A DNA stretch of 64,000 nt, from assembly GCA_026982705.1 (NCBI GenBank), contig JALSGP010000033.1, positions 285,696 to 349,695 of the forward strand. Direction: 5' to 3'. The DNA comes from Alphaproteobacteria bacterium (GTDB taxonomy: Bacteria; Pseudomonadota; Alphaproteobacteria; Geminicoccales; Geminicoccaceae). This document shows positions 26,941-35,102 of this stretch, in pieces (the stretch's first letter is position 1; every line of letters starts with the position of its first letter). Below the pieces are notes generated by a model. It worked only from the letters and a program-made list of their open reading frames with translations. It ran no database searches and was not told the DNA's origin. The position numbers and the translations under genes were made by a program.

Positions 26941-27531
26941 ATGGCGGACGAGGCGAAGCGGGAAGAGGAGGCCGGCAAGGGCGGAGGCAAGCTCAAGCTC
27001 CTGATCTTCGCTCTGGTGGGATTGCTGGTCCTGGGCGGTGGCGGTGCCGGCGTGGCCTGGTTCCTCGGCGTCTTCGGCGGCGGGGACGGCGGCGAGGGGG
27101 CGGTGGCCGCCGAGGCCGAGAAGGAGGGCGGCGGGGAAGCGACCGCCGAGGCCGAGAAGAAGAGCGGCGGTGAGCGCGAGGGCGAGCGGCAGGGAGAGGA
27201 GCCGGGCGCCGGAGAGGCGGGCGAGGGCGTCTATTTCGTCGATCTGCCGGACATCCTCGTGAACCTCCGCTCCAGCGGCCGCCGCATGCGCTACCTCAAG
27301 CTCAAGGTGGTGCTGGAGGTGAAGGATCCGGAGACGGCCGGGGCGGTCCGCGGGCTCACCCCGCGGGTGATGGACGGCATCCAGCTCTATCTGCGCTCGC
27401 TCACGGTGGAGGACGTGCGCGGGGCGCTGGGCATGGAGAAGCTCAAGGAGGAGATGCTGGCCCGCATCAACCGGGCGATCCGCCCCCACCGGGTGGAGGA
27501 CGTCCTGTTCAAGGAGATGCTGGTCCAGTGA
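26941..27531 (+). CDS. fliL: Flagellar basal body-associated protein FliL
   Basis: 196 residues from ATG 26941. One N-terminal transmembrane helix (LLIFALVGLLVLGGGGAGVAWFLGVF) is followed by a charged low-complexity linker rich in Glu, Gly and Lys, and the periplasmic FliL domain (VYFVDLPDILVNLRSSGRRMRYLKLKVVLEV ... HRVEDVLFKEMLVQ). FliL surrounds the stator and supports torque. The family domain is normal but the linker is longer than in E. coli. First gene of a coupled operon with fliM, a DUF6468 gene and motE. Confidence 0.93.
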   Translation: MADEAKREEEAGKGGGKLKLLIFALVGLLVLGGGGAGVAWFLGVFGGGDGGEGAVAAEAEKEGGGEATAEAEKKSGGEREGERQGEEPGAGEAGEGVYFVDLPDILVNLRSSGRRMRYLKLKVVLEVKDPETAGAVRGLTPRVMDGIQLYLRSLTVEDVRGALGMEKLKEEMLARINRAIRPHRVEDVLFKEMLVQ

Positions 27532-27565
27532 GCGGGTGCGGGACGTCGAGCCGCGGAGGAAGGCG

Positions 27566-28741
27566 GTGAGCGAGGAACCCGAACGCCGGTCCGAGGAGGC
27601 GCCCCCCGACCAGGAGGCCATGGCGGCCGAATGGGCGAAGATGGCGGGGATCGACGCCGAGGCGGAGGAGGATGGCGGCGGGGATCCGGTCGGCGATCTC
27701 GATTCCGAATGGGCCGAGCTCATCCGCAGCGACGCCCTCGCCCAGGACGAGTCCCCCGGCGAGCCGCCGCCCGTGCCGGCGGAGGAACAGCTCCTGAGTC
27801 AGGAGGAGATCGATCTCCTCCTCGGCACCGGTGAGACCCAGCGCGAGCGCGGCAACTCCGTCCTCGACCTCCTGGTCAATCCGAAGGAGGTCACCTACGA
27901 ACGTCTGCCGATGCTCGAGGTGGTCTTCGACCGTCTCGAGCGGATCATGACCACGAGCCTGCGCAATTTCACCTCCGAAAACGTCGATATCAATCTCGAA
28001 AACATCACGGCTCAGCGCTTCGCCGACTACCTTCGCTCGATTCCCCTGCCGGCCATGATCGCCATATTCAAGGCCATCGAGTGGGACAATTTCGCCCTGC
28101 TCACCATCGACAGCCCGCTCATCTATTCGGTCATCGACATCCTCCTCGGTGGACGCCGCGGCACCTCGCCCATGCGCATCGAGGGCCGCCCCTACACCAC
28201 CATCGAGATGCGGCTGGTGGAGAAGCTGGCGCGGGCGGTGCTGAGGGATCTGGAGGTGGCCTTCCAACCCATCGTCGAGGTCCACTTCCAGTTCGAGCGC
28301 ATGGAGACCAACCCCCGCTTCGCCGCCATCGTGCGCCCCGACAACGCCTGCGTGGTGTTCAACATGCGCATCCATCTGGAGGATCGCGGCGGTACCATGG
28401 AATTCCTCTTCCCCTACGCCACGCTGGAACCGGCGCGGGACGTGCTGCTGCAGATGTTCCTGGGCGAGAAGTTCGGCCGCGATTCCATCTGGGAGAGCCA
28501 TCTCAGTCGCGAGATCCGCGAGGCGGAGGTGGAGCTCGCCGCCGTCATCGAGGAGCTCACCATGCCGCTGCGCGAGACCCTCGCCTTCCGGGTGGGGACC
28601 CATCTGCCCCTCACCGTCGGCCCCGATTCGGACGTCGTCCTCCGCTGCGGAGACGTGCCGTTGTTCCGGGCCAAGGCGGGGCGCCGCCACAATCGGGTGG
28701 CGGTGCGCATCGAGGACCGCATCGGCGAGGAGGAGCGGTGA
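27566..28741 (+). CDS. fliM: Flagellar motor switch protein FliM
   Basis: 391 residues. The start is GTG 27566 because GGAGGAAG precedes it closely; GTG 27536 is an alternative. The CheY-P binding motif LSQEEIDLLLG is at about residue 76 instead of the extreme N-terminus, behind an acidic extension. The core shows NSVLDLLVNPKEVTYERLPMLEVVFDRLERIMTTSLRNF and FLFPYATLEPARDVLLQMFLGEKFGRDSIWE, and ends in a SpoA-type C-terminal domain. FliM forms the C-ring and couples chemotaxis to motor switching. Its TGA overlaps the next ATG by one base. Confidence 0.95.
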   Translation: MSEEPERRSEEAPPDQEAMAAEWAKMAGIDAEAEEDGGGDPVGDLDSEWAELIRSDALAQDESPGEPPPVPAEEQLLSQEEIDLLLGTGETQRERGNSVLDLLVNPKEVTYERLPMLEVVFDRLERIMTTSLRNFTSENVDINLENITAQRFADYLRSIPLPAMIAIFKAIEWDNFALLTIDSPLIYSVIDILLGGRRGTSPMRIEGRPYTTIEMRLVEKLARAVLRDLEVAFQPIVEVHFQFERMETNPRFAAIVRPDNACVVFNMRIHLEDRGGTMEFLFPYATLEPARDVLLQMFLGEKFGRDSIWESHLSREIREAEVELAAVIEELTMPLRETLAFRVGTHLPLTVGPDSDVVLRCGDVPLFRAKAGRRHNRVAVRIEDRIGEEER

Positions 28742-29325
28742 TGGATCCCGCGTGGGTGGCGGCGCTGGTGGCCGTCTTCAGCCTCGTCAACGCCGTCTGG
28801 AGCGCGCTGCTGTGGCGACGGTTGCGGCGACTCGCCGCCGACGGAGCCGGGCTCGAGGAGGCGGCACGGCGCCTCGAGGCGGCGGTGACGGCCGGCCGCG
28901 AGATGCTGACCCGCCTGCGCGAGGAACTGGTGGCCGGGGAACGGGCGCTGGAACGGCGGACCGAGGCGGCCCGGCGCCGGGCGGAGGAGCTGGGCCGGCT
29001 GTGCGAGGCGGCCCGCCGGCTGGAACGCCGGCTGGCGGAGGGACTGCCCCTCGCCGCCGCACCGGCGGCGGGGGCCGACGGCGGCGGGACGCCGCCCCGC
29101 CCCTCCGCCCGTGACGGCGCGACCGCCGTCGGGGACGGGGACGGTTCGCCGGCGGCCGGTTTCGGCGAGACGAGGGATGTGGCCGGAGCCGGAGGCGGGA
29201 TGCGTGCGGGTGCCGCCGGGACCGCGAGGCGGGCCGCGGCGGCGGAGGTGAGGCCGACGGTCTCCGCCGCCGGCGAGACACCGGATCCGGTGGCGCTGCG
29301 GGCCATCCTCGAGGCGCTGGCATGA
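28741..29325 (+). CDS. DUF6468 domain-containing protein, flagellar operon
   Basis: 194 residues. The N-terminal membrane helix (WVAALVAVFSLVNAVWSALLW) is followed by a coiled coil of about 80 residues (RRLEAAVTAGREMLTRLREELVAGERALERRTEAARRRAEELGRL) and a disordered Ala/Gly-rich tail. This small family is found between fliM and motE in alphaproteobacterial flagellar operons; I infer a motor-associated role but no function is established. ATG overlaps the fliM stop by 1 nt, and its stop overlaps the motE start as ATGA. Confidence 0.72.
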   Translation: MDPAWVAALVAVFSLVNAVWSALLWRRLRRLAADGAGLEEAARRLEAAVTAGREMLTRLREELVAGERALERRTEAARRRAEELGRLCEAARRLERRLAEGLPLAAAPAAGADGGGTPPRPSARDGATAVGDGDGSPAAGFGETRDVAGAGGGMRAGAAGTARRAAAAEVRPTVSAAGETPDPVALRAILEALA

Positions 29326-30272
29326 GGGTACCGACGACGTTCCCGGGCCGGATCCCGCATCGCCCGCCGTCGTCTTCCCGGTGGCCGGGGCGGATCGGTG
29401 CCGCGATCGGTCGGCTGTGGCGACGAGGGTCGTGCGGCCCGCGGTGCGATCGGCCACGGGCCGGATGGTGGACGGCGGCCCGCAGGGCCCTGCCGGAGGA
29501 GACCCGGGGCCCACGGCCCACGGGTCGGGGACGTCCCGGGCTGGTGCCGGCCGCCACGGCGCTGGCCTCGCTCCTCGCCTTCGTCCTGGCCCTGGCCGGG
29601 GCCTTCCGGGGCGGCGGGGATCCGGCGATGGATGGGGGCCCTGTCGCCGTGGCCGTGGCCGCGGAGGAGGAGGGTGGGGCGCCGGCGGCGGCGAGGACGG
29701 CGCCCTCCGGCGAGGGGCACGGTGCCGCCGGAGAGGGCCCGGCGGAACCGGGCGGCGGTGCCCCGACCTCCCGCGCGGGCGGCGCCGGCGTCTTCGACGA
29801 GGCCCGGGTGGTGCGGGAGCTGCGTGCCTTCCGCGAACAGCTGGCGCGGCGGGCGCGGCTGGTGGCGGCCGACCGCGAGGCGGCCCTCGCCCTCCTCGAG
29901 AAGGTGGAGACGCGTATCGAGGCCCTCGATGCGCGCATCCGCCGGCTGGAGGCGCTGCGGGACGAACTGCGGCGGCTCGTCGGGACCCTCGACGAGCGGG
30001 AGGAACGGCGCCTCGCCCGTCTCGTCAAGATCTACGAGGGCATGAAGCCCAAGAAGGCGGCGGCCATCTTCGACCGGCTCGAGATGGAGACGCTGCTGCC
30101 CATCGCCGCCCGCATGCGGCCGGCCCGTCTCGCCCTGGTGCTGCAGGCCATGGATCCGGAGCGCGCCCGCGAGCTCACCCGCCGTCTCTCCGAGAGTCCG
30201 GCCCGCCCGGATCTGTCGGTGCTGGGGCCGGCGCGGAAGGCGGAGGGCGGGAATCCGGGCGGCCCGGGCTGA
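29322..30272 (+). CDS. motE: MotE-like chaperone (MgtE intracellular N domain)
   Basis: 316 residues. A long basic N-terminus, one membrane helix (ATALASLLAFVLALAGAF) and a periplasmic coiled coil (ARVVRELRAFREQLARRARLVAADREAALALLEKVETRIEALDARIRRLEALRDELRRL) precede a MgtE_N-type helical domain: LVKIYEGMKPKKAAAIFDRLEMETLLPIAARM. MotE in Rhizobia helps the periplasmic motor protein MotC fold. The ATG overlaps the previous stop. A GC-rich hairpin follows its stop codon directly. Confidence 0.82.
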   Translation: MRVPTTFPGRIPHRPPSSSRWPGRIGAAIGRLWRRGSCGPRCDRPRAGWWTAARRALPEETRGPRPTGRGRPGLVPAATALASLLAFVLALAGAFRGGGDPAMDGGPVAVAVAAEEEGGAPAAARTAPSGEGHGAAGEGPAEPGGGAPTSRAGGAGVFDEARVVRELRAFREQLARRARLVAADREAALALLEKVETRIEALDARIRRLEALRDELRRLVGTLDEREERRLARLVKIYEGMKPKKAAAIFDRLEMETLLPIAARMRPARLALVLQAMDPERARELTRRLSESPARPDLSVLGPARKAEGGNPGGPG

Positions 30273-30274
30273 GG

Positions 30275-30296
30275 CCGGCCCCGGGGCGGGGGCCGG
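30275..30296 (+). terminator. Hairpin after motE
   Basis: CCGGCCCC at 30275-30282 pairs with GGGGCCGG at 30289-30296 across a 6-nt loop, 3 nt after the motE stop. There is no T-run, so it is a terminator candidate or a stabilising 3' hairpin for the flagellar mRNA. Confidence 0.4.
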
Positions 30297-30580
30297 GATG
30301 GGCCATCCGATGCCCCGGTGCGCCGGCCGACGGCGCCCCCGGCTCTCCTCGGGCGGAGGGTGGCCGTCACGGGCGCGGACGGGGATCCGCCCTTCCGGGT
30401 CCCGGATCGCGCCGGTGGGGGGATCCGCGGGTCGCGCGTGCCCTCTCCTCGGGATCACGCGCCGAGAGCCTGCCGCGTGGGGCGCTTTTCTCCGCTCCTC
30501 TGTCCCGGGATCGCGCCATCGGGGGCGTGACGGGACGGGGGCGTCATCAGGCCCTCACGTCCCGCCGCCGGCATGCGCCC

Positions 30581-31106
30581 CCATCCCCGCGCGGACGCCG
30601 GCGCGTTCGCCAAGCACCGCGGCACCACCGTTCACCCCCACCCCCGCGCGCGGACGACGGGCAGCGCGGCGAGCGCGGGAGAGGGCGAGAGCGTTTCGCC
30701 CCGGTGCACGCGGACGACGGTGACCGGCAGGCTGTCCGGGCGTGTCGTCGAGGGTTCCACCCGGTGCACCTGGACGACGGTGCCGCTTCCCGGCGTTTCG
30801 AGAGGCGGGCGCGGTTCCACCCGGGTGCACGCGGACGGCGGCGGTCTCCGGCTTCCCCAGGACGATCATGGTCCTTTCCACTCCCGTGCGCGCGGCGGGC
30901 GGCGCCACCACGCGGCATGGGGTGGACGGATCCCGCGACGGCGTGCGCGGATCCCGGCTCTGCCTCCGGGCGCACGGGCGACGGGGCACGGGGGAACGTC
31001 CCCGCGCCGCGACCCGGGTTCCGCCTCCGTGCGGGTGGGCGACGGCGCAGGTCCCGCCGTGGCCGGGGCGCGGGAGATTCCGCCTCCGTGGGCGCGGGCC
31101 AGGGCA
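30581..31106. repeat. Degenerate tandem array with a ~60-nt period
   Basis: Similar cores end at 30600, 30660, 30720, 30780, 30841 and 30902, a spacing of 60 or 61 nt. The central copies are nearly identical: CCGGTGCACGCGGACGACGG at 30701-30720 and the same with two changes at 30761-30780; 30821-30841 adds one base. A second core, TTCCGCCTCCGTG, recurs at 31019 and 31078, with a weaker copy (TCTGCCTCCGGG) at 30959, again 60 and 59 nt apart. The ~40 nt between cores are different in each unit. Not a CRISPR array: repeats vary and no cas genes are near. Confidence 0.6.
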
Positions 31107-31712
31107 CCCGGAGCCCGCCGTCCGGCAGAGTGACCGGGTTTTCCCGCCCCGCGTGCGGGCGAGGGGTGCGCCGGCATCCGCGGGGGCGGCGACCGCCGGC
31201 GGCCGCCGGGATGCCGGGAGCGCGGCGTCGCGCCGGGGGATGGGTGACGCAGGGAACGGCCGGTGCCGCGGACGGTGTGCTCGCGAGGGAGGCGGAAGCC
31301 CGCGGCCGGAAGGCCGACGGCGTCCGGGACGGCCGGGAAAGCCGCCGCCGTCTCCGTTCCCCGTCCGCCCGGCCGGGTCGGGGCCGGAGGTGCCGGGCGC
31401 GGGGCGTGGCGACGATCCGGAGGCGACGGAGGACGGAGGCCGGGGCGCGACGGTGCGGCGGCCTGAGGTTCGCCGCGGGGCATCCCGTGACCGCCGGAGG
31501 ACCGGCACCGTCACGACCCCGGACCCTTCCATCCCCGTCGCGAGCGGGATGCCCGCGGCCGGAGCGGGTTCCGCCGGCCGCCGGCGGTCCGTCCGCGGGG
31601 TGCCGGGGGTATCCACCGGTACGCGGCCTTGCGCTCGCCGAAAAGGCGCGTATGACCTCGGAAGGCGGGCGCGGGCCCGCCGCGAGACCAGACCATCCAG
31701 GGGAGAAGGATC

Positions 31713-32834
31713 ATGCGCCGTCTGTCCATGTGGTTCGCCGGCGCGGCGGTCGCGGCCCTGGCCGTCGGTTCGGCGTCGGCCGAGGTTCCCATCGCCACCG
31801 TCGGCCCGATGACCGGCCAGTACGCGAAATTCGGCGAACAGATGAAGCGCGGTGCCGAGATGGCCGTGGCCGACATCAACGCGGCGGGCGGCACCCTCGG
31901 CCAGCCGCTGTCGCTCGAGATCGGCGACGATGCCTGCGATCCCAAGCAGGCGGTGGCGGTGGCCAACCAGCTGGTCAACAAGGGCATCGTCTTCGTGGCC
32001 GGCCACTTCTGCTCCGGCTCGTCCATCCCCGCGTCGGACGTCTACACGGAGGAGGGCGTGCTCATGATCTCGCCGGCCTCCACCAATCCCAAGCTCACCG
32101 ATCGCGGCCTGCCCAACGTCTTCCGCGTCTGTGGCCGCGACGACCAGCAGGGGCAGGTGGCCGCCGACTTCGTGGTGGACAACAAGGTGGGCGAGCGGAT
32201 CGCCATCCTCCACGACAAGACCGCCTACGGCAAGGGCCTCGCCGACGAGTTCCGGAAGCGGCTCCACGAGCGCGGCATGAAGGAGGTGCTCTACGAGGCC
32301 ATCACCGCTGGCGAGAAGGACTTCTCCGCCCTCATCACCAAGCTCAAGGACCTGGACGTGGATCTCATCTATCTCGGCGGCTATCACACCGAGGCCGGCC
32401 TCATCGTGCGACAGGCCCGCGAGCAGGGACTGCAGGCACGGCTGATGTCGGGTGACGCCCTCGTCACCGACGAGTTCTGGCAGATCACCGGTGCTGCCGG
32501 CGAGGGCACCCTCATGACCTTCAGCCCCGATCCGCGCAAGAATCCGGCCGCCAAGGAGGTGGTGCAGCGCTTCCTCGATCAGGGCTACGATCCCGAGGGC
32601 TACACCCTCTACACCTACGCCGCCATCCAGGTGTTCGACCAGGCGGCGGAGAAGGCCGGCTCCACCGAGCTGGACAAGATCCTGCCGGTCCTGCACTCGA
32701 TGGAGTTCGACACGGTGATCGGAAAGATCAAGTTCGACCAGAAGGGCGACGTGCTGGGAAGCAACTACGTCGTCTACATCTGGACCGACGGAAAGTACAT
32801 GGAATACAGCGAGTACCAGCAGATGAAGAACTGA
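31713..32834 (+). CDS. Branched-chain amino acid-type ABC transporter substrate-binding protein
   Basis: 373 residues. A Sec signal peptide (LSMWFAGAAVAALAVGSASA, cleavage about residue 23) is followed by EVPIATVGPMTGQYAKFGEQMKRGAEMAVADINAAGG, the typical opening of LivJ/LivK periplasmic-binding proteins, and FVAGHFCSGSSIPASDVYTEEGVLMISPASTNPKLTD in the ligand cleft. It binds a branched-chain amino acid or similar compound in the periplasm. A strong ribosome-binding site (GGGGAGAAGG) precedes ATG 31713. No permease or ATPase genes are near, so it is an orphan here. Confidence 0.93.
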   Translation: MRRLSMWFAGAAVAALAVGSASAEVPIATVGPMTGQYAKFGEQMKRGAEMAVADINAAGGTLGQPLSLEIGDDACDPKQAVAVANQLVNKGIVFVAGHFCSGSSIPASDVYTEEGVLMISPASTNPKLTDRGLPNVFRVCGRDDQQGQVAADFVVDNKVGERIAILHDKTAYGKGLADEFRKRLHERGMKEVLYEAITAGEKDFSALITKLKDLDVDLIYLGGYHTEAGLIVRQAREQGLQARLMSGDALVTDEFWQITGAAGEGTLMTFSPDPRKNPAAKEVVQRFLDQGYDPEGYTLYTYAAIQVFDQAAEKAGSTELDKILPVLHSMEFDTVIGKIKFDQKGDVLGSNYVVYIWTDGKYMEYSEYQQMKN

Positions 32835-32861
32835 TTCGTCCGGTTCCCGTTGGCGGGACGC

Positions 32862-32887
32862 GGGCCGGGGCGCGAGCCCCGGCCCTT
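32862..32887 (+). terminator. Terminator after the LivK-type gene
   Basis: A perfect 10-bp GC stem (GGGCCGGGGC at 32862-32871 with GCCCCGGCCC at 32876-32885) with loop GCGA, followed by a short TT. It starts 27 nt after the stop codon. Confidence 0.65.
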
Positions 32888-32919
32888 CGCATTCGACATC
32901 GCCGTGTCGGACGGGGCCT

Positions 32920-33006
32920 TCATCCCGCCAGCAGCGTCGCCACCGCCGCCAGCACGGCGATGGTGACCAGGCTCGCGATCAGCACGAACAGCGCCTCGTT
33001 TCGCAC
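32920..33006 (-). CDS. Possible 28-residue membrane micropeptide
   Basis: A GTG-started reading frame of 28 residues, VRNEALFVLIASLVTIAVLAAVATLLAG, is almost wholly one transmembrane helix with two charges at the start. It lies just after the second EamA transporter gene on the same strand. No Shine-Dalgarno sequence is visible before the GTG, so it may be chance; the composition and the stop position make it worth listing. Confidence 0.3.
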   Translation of the reverse strand: MRNEALFVLIASLVTIAVLAAVATLLAG

Positions 33007-33098
33007 CGTGGGATCCGTCGTCTGCGGCCGCGCCGAAGTTGGGCCCGTGTCCCGCGGCGAACACGGGGACGGGATGCCGCATCCCGGGCTTCCGTCCG

Positions 33099-33965
33099 TC
33101 AGCGGGAAGTCCGCGCGGCTGCGGCGTTTTCGCGCACCACGAGAAGCAGGCCCGCGCCCACCACCACCAGCGCACCGAGGAGCGCCGCCGCATCCGGCCA
33201 CTCGCCGAACAGCGCCCAGCCCACGGCCACGGCCAGGGGCAGCCGCACGTAGTCCAGCGGCGCGAGGGCGCTGGCCTCGGCCAGCCGGTAGGCGCGCAGG
33301 AAGGCGATCTGGGTGAGGGTGCCGGCGAGCCCCATGGCCCCCATGAGCGCCAGCTCCGCCGCCGTCGGCGCGCGCCAGACGAGGGCGGCGGGGCCCGCCA
33401 GCAGCAGCGTGCCGAGGGCGCCGAGCCAGGCCAGCATCACCGCCGGCCGGTCCCGTTGGGCGATGCGGCGCAGCAGCACCCCCACCCCGGCGGCGCAGGC
33501 GGCCCCGAAGAGGGCCACCGCGGCGCCGGGGGCGAGGCCGCTCACCGTCGGTCGCAGCATCACCAGCACGCCGGCGAAGCCGGCCAGGGTGGCGGCGAGA
33601 CGGGTGGGGCCGAGCCGCTCGCCCAGGAACCAGGCCGCCAGCACCACCAGGAACAGCGGGCGCGTATAGCCGTAGGCGGTGGCCTCCGCCAGCGGCAGCC
33701 GCGCCACCGCATAGAAGGCGGAGGCCATGGCGGTGGTCCCCAGCAGCCCCCGCCACAGGTGCAGCCGCCAGTGGGGCGTGACCCACAGCCGCGGCCCTTC
33801 CCGCAGGACCAGCGGCGCGACGGTCAACAGGCCGAAGACGGCGCGGGCGAAGGCCACCTCCAGCGGATGCAGGCGCTGGCCCAGGGTCTTCGCCAGGACC
33901 CCCATGGCCACGAAGGAGCCGGCGGCGAGCAGCATCCAGCCCGCCGCCCGCAGCGGCGCCCTCAC
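33099..33965 (-). CDS. EamA (DMT) family transporter, second of a tandem pair
   Basis: 288 residues from GTG 33965, overlapping the first paralogue's stop as GTGA. Ten hydrophobic segments in two EamA repeats: the first (VAFARAVFGLLTVAPLVL ... LPLAEATAYGYTRPLFLVVLAAWFLGERL) and the second (WRAPTAAELALMGAMGLAGTLTQIAFLRAYRLAEASALAPLDYVRLPLAVAVGWALFGEWPD). The family exports amino acids, nucleobases or other metabolites; no substrate can be read from sequence. Confidence 0.85.
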   Translation of the reverse strand: MRAPLRAAGWMLLAAGSFVAMGVLAKTLGQRLHPLEVAFARAVFGLLTVAPLVLREGPRLWVTPHWRLHLWRGLLGTTAMASAFYAVARLPLAEATAYGYTRPLFLVVLAAWFLGERLGPTRLAATLAGFAGVLVMLRPTVSGLAPGAAVALFGAACAAGVGVLLRRIAQRDRPAVMLAWLGALGTLLLAGPAALVWRAPTAAELALMGAMGLAGTLTQIAFLRAYRLAEASALAPLDYVRLPLAVAVGWALFGEWPDAAALLGALVVVGAGLLLVVRENAAAARTSR

Positions 33966-34858
33966 GACGCCGCTCCCGCGGGCCGCCGTCCGCCCACCAC
34001 CAGCAGTCCGCCGGCCACGATCAGCCCCGCGCCCGCCCAGGTCCACGCCTCCGTCCGCTCGCCGAACAGCAGCCAGGCGAAGAGCGCCACCAGCGGCAGC
34101 CGCAGATAGTCGAGGGGGGCGACGGTCCCGGCATCCGCCGCCTCCAGCGCCCGGGTCATGCCGTAGTGGCCGAGGCTGCCGGCGGCACCCAGCAGCGCCA
34201 GCAGCGCCAGTTCCGCCGCCGTCGGCGTGCGCCAGACCGGCAGCGCCAAAAGCAGCGAGGCGGGGGTGGTGAAGAGCACCATCCAGGTCACCACCGCCGC
34301 CGGCGTCTCGGTCAGGGTGAGGCGCTTGACCAGCACGGTGCTGGCCCCCCACACGAGGGCCGTGGCCAGCGCCAGCGGTGCCACCGGGTCCAGCACCGCG
34401 AGGCCCGGGCGCAGGATCACCAGCGTGCCGGCGAAGGCCACCGCCAGCGCCAGGAAGCGCCGTCCGCTCGCGGGCTCGCCCAGGAGCGGGATCGCCAGCA
34501 GGCTCGCGAAGACGGGGGCGGTGAAGCTGAGGGCGGTCGCCTCCACCAGGGGCATGTGGGCGAGAGTGGTGAACCAGCCCAACATGGCGGTGAGGGCCAG
34601 GACGCCGCGCAGCAGATGGAGGCCGGGCCTTCGGGTGGCGAGGGCGCGGCGCCCCTCGCGCGCGAGCCACGGCAGCATCACGGCGAGGCCGAAGAGATTG
34701 CGGAAGAAGGCGATCTCGAGCACCGGCAGGCTCGCCGACGCCCGCCGCACCAGATTGATCATGAGCGCGAAGCTGGCGGCGGCCACCACCATCCACAGGA
34801 CGCCGGCCCACACCCGCTCGCGCGATCCATGCCCGTCGCCTTTGGCCCGTTCCGTCAT
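33962..34858 (-). CDS. EamA (DMT) family transporter, first of a tandem pair
   Basis: 298 residues from ATG 34858. Ten transmembrane segments with two EamA repeats: LVEATALSFTAPVFASLLAIPLLGEPASGRRF in the first and TPTAAELALLALLGAAGSLGHYGMTRALEAADAGTVAPLDYLRLPLVALFAWLLFGERTE in the second. It shares long stretches with the following gene (WRxPTAAELAL and APLDYxRLPL), so the pair arose by tandem duplication. Possibly the two form a heteromer; otherwise two exporters of unknown substrate. Confidence 0.87.
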   Translation of the reverse strand: MTERAKGDGHGSRERVWAGVLWMVVAAASFALMINLVRRASASLPVLEIAFFRNLFGLAVMLPWLAREGRRALATRRPGLHLLRGVLALTAMLGWFTTLAHMPLVEATALSFTAPVFASLLAIPLLGEPASGRRFLALAVAFAGTLVILRPGLAVLDPVAPLALATALVWGASTVLVKRLTLTETPAAVVTWMVLFTTPASLLLALPVWRTPTAAELALLALLGAAGSLGHYGMTRALEAADAGTVAPLDYLRLPLVALFAWLLFGERTEAWTWAGAGLIVAGGLLVVGGRRPAGAAS

Positions 34859-34974
34859 CGCCTGCCCCGCCCGCGGGCGAGGCTAGGCGTCCGGCCGTGG
34901 GGCGACCAGCCGCGCGCACACATGGCCGCCATGCACGGAGGGCGTTCCCGGTAGCGACGGAGGAGGGCGGGAGC

Positions 34975-35049
34975 TGGAGCGGGTGATGGGAATCGAACCC
35001 ACGACACGCAGCTTGGGAAGCTGCTGCTCTACCACTGAGCTACACCCGC
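34975..35049 (-). tRNA. tRNA-Gly (anticodon CCC)
   Basis: Cloverleaf read on the minus strand: acceptor GCGGGTG (5' end at 35049) pairs with CACCCGC; anticodon stem GCAGC/GCTGC with loop TTCCCAA, giving anticodon CCC; T arm with GTTCGATTC. Discriminator U and an encoded CCA at 34977-34975. Confidence 0.96.
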
Positions 35050-35060
35050 CCGCACCCCGT

Positions 35061-35089
35061 TAGTTTGCGCCGCCCCCGGCGGCCGTCAA
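35061..35089 (-). promoter_or_regulatory. Promoter candidate for tRNA-Gly
   Basis: Read on the minus strand: TTGACG (35089-35084), 17 bp, AAACTA (35066-35061). It is 12 bp upstream of the tRNA 5' end. The -35 is good and the -10 poor. Confidence 0.45.
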
Positions 35090-35102
35090 GGGGCGCGGGC
35101 CG

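Larger units (their letters stand above)
30273..31712. other. 1.44-kb gene-poor interval between motE and the LivK-type gene
   Basis: No reading frame here looks coding: all longer ones are Arg/Gly/Pro-rich and lack family motifs. The DNA is extremely GC-rich and contains a degenerate repeat array (separate entry), plus three copies of a GGATCGCGCC-like string near 30403, 30451 and 30506. Confidence 0.6.

Noticed and set aside
30541..31130. CRISPR array
   Set aside because: The period is regular but repeat units differ from each other, the spacing is 60 nt with 20-nt cores, and no cas genes are near.
30555..32696. Long minus-strand open frame across the repeats and the LivK-type gene
   Set aside because: It is antisense to a clear binding-protein gene and its sequence is low-complexity Arg/Pro/Gly, a usual shadow in very GC-rich DNA.
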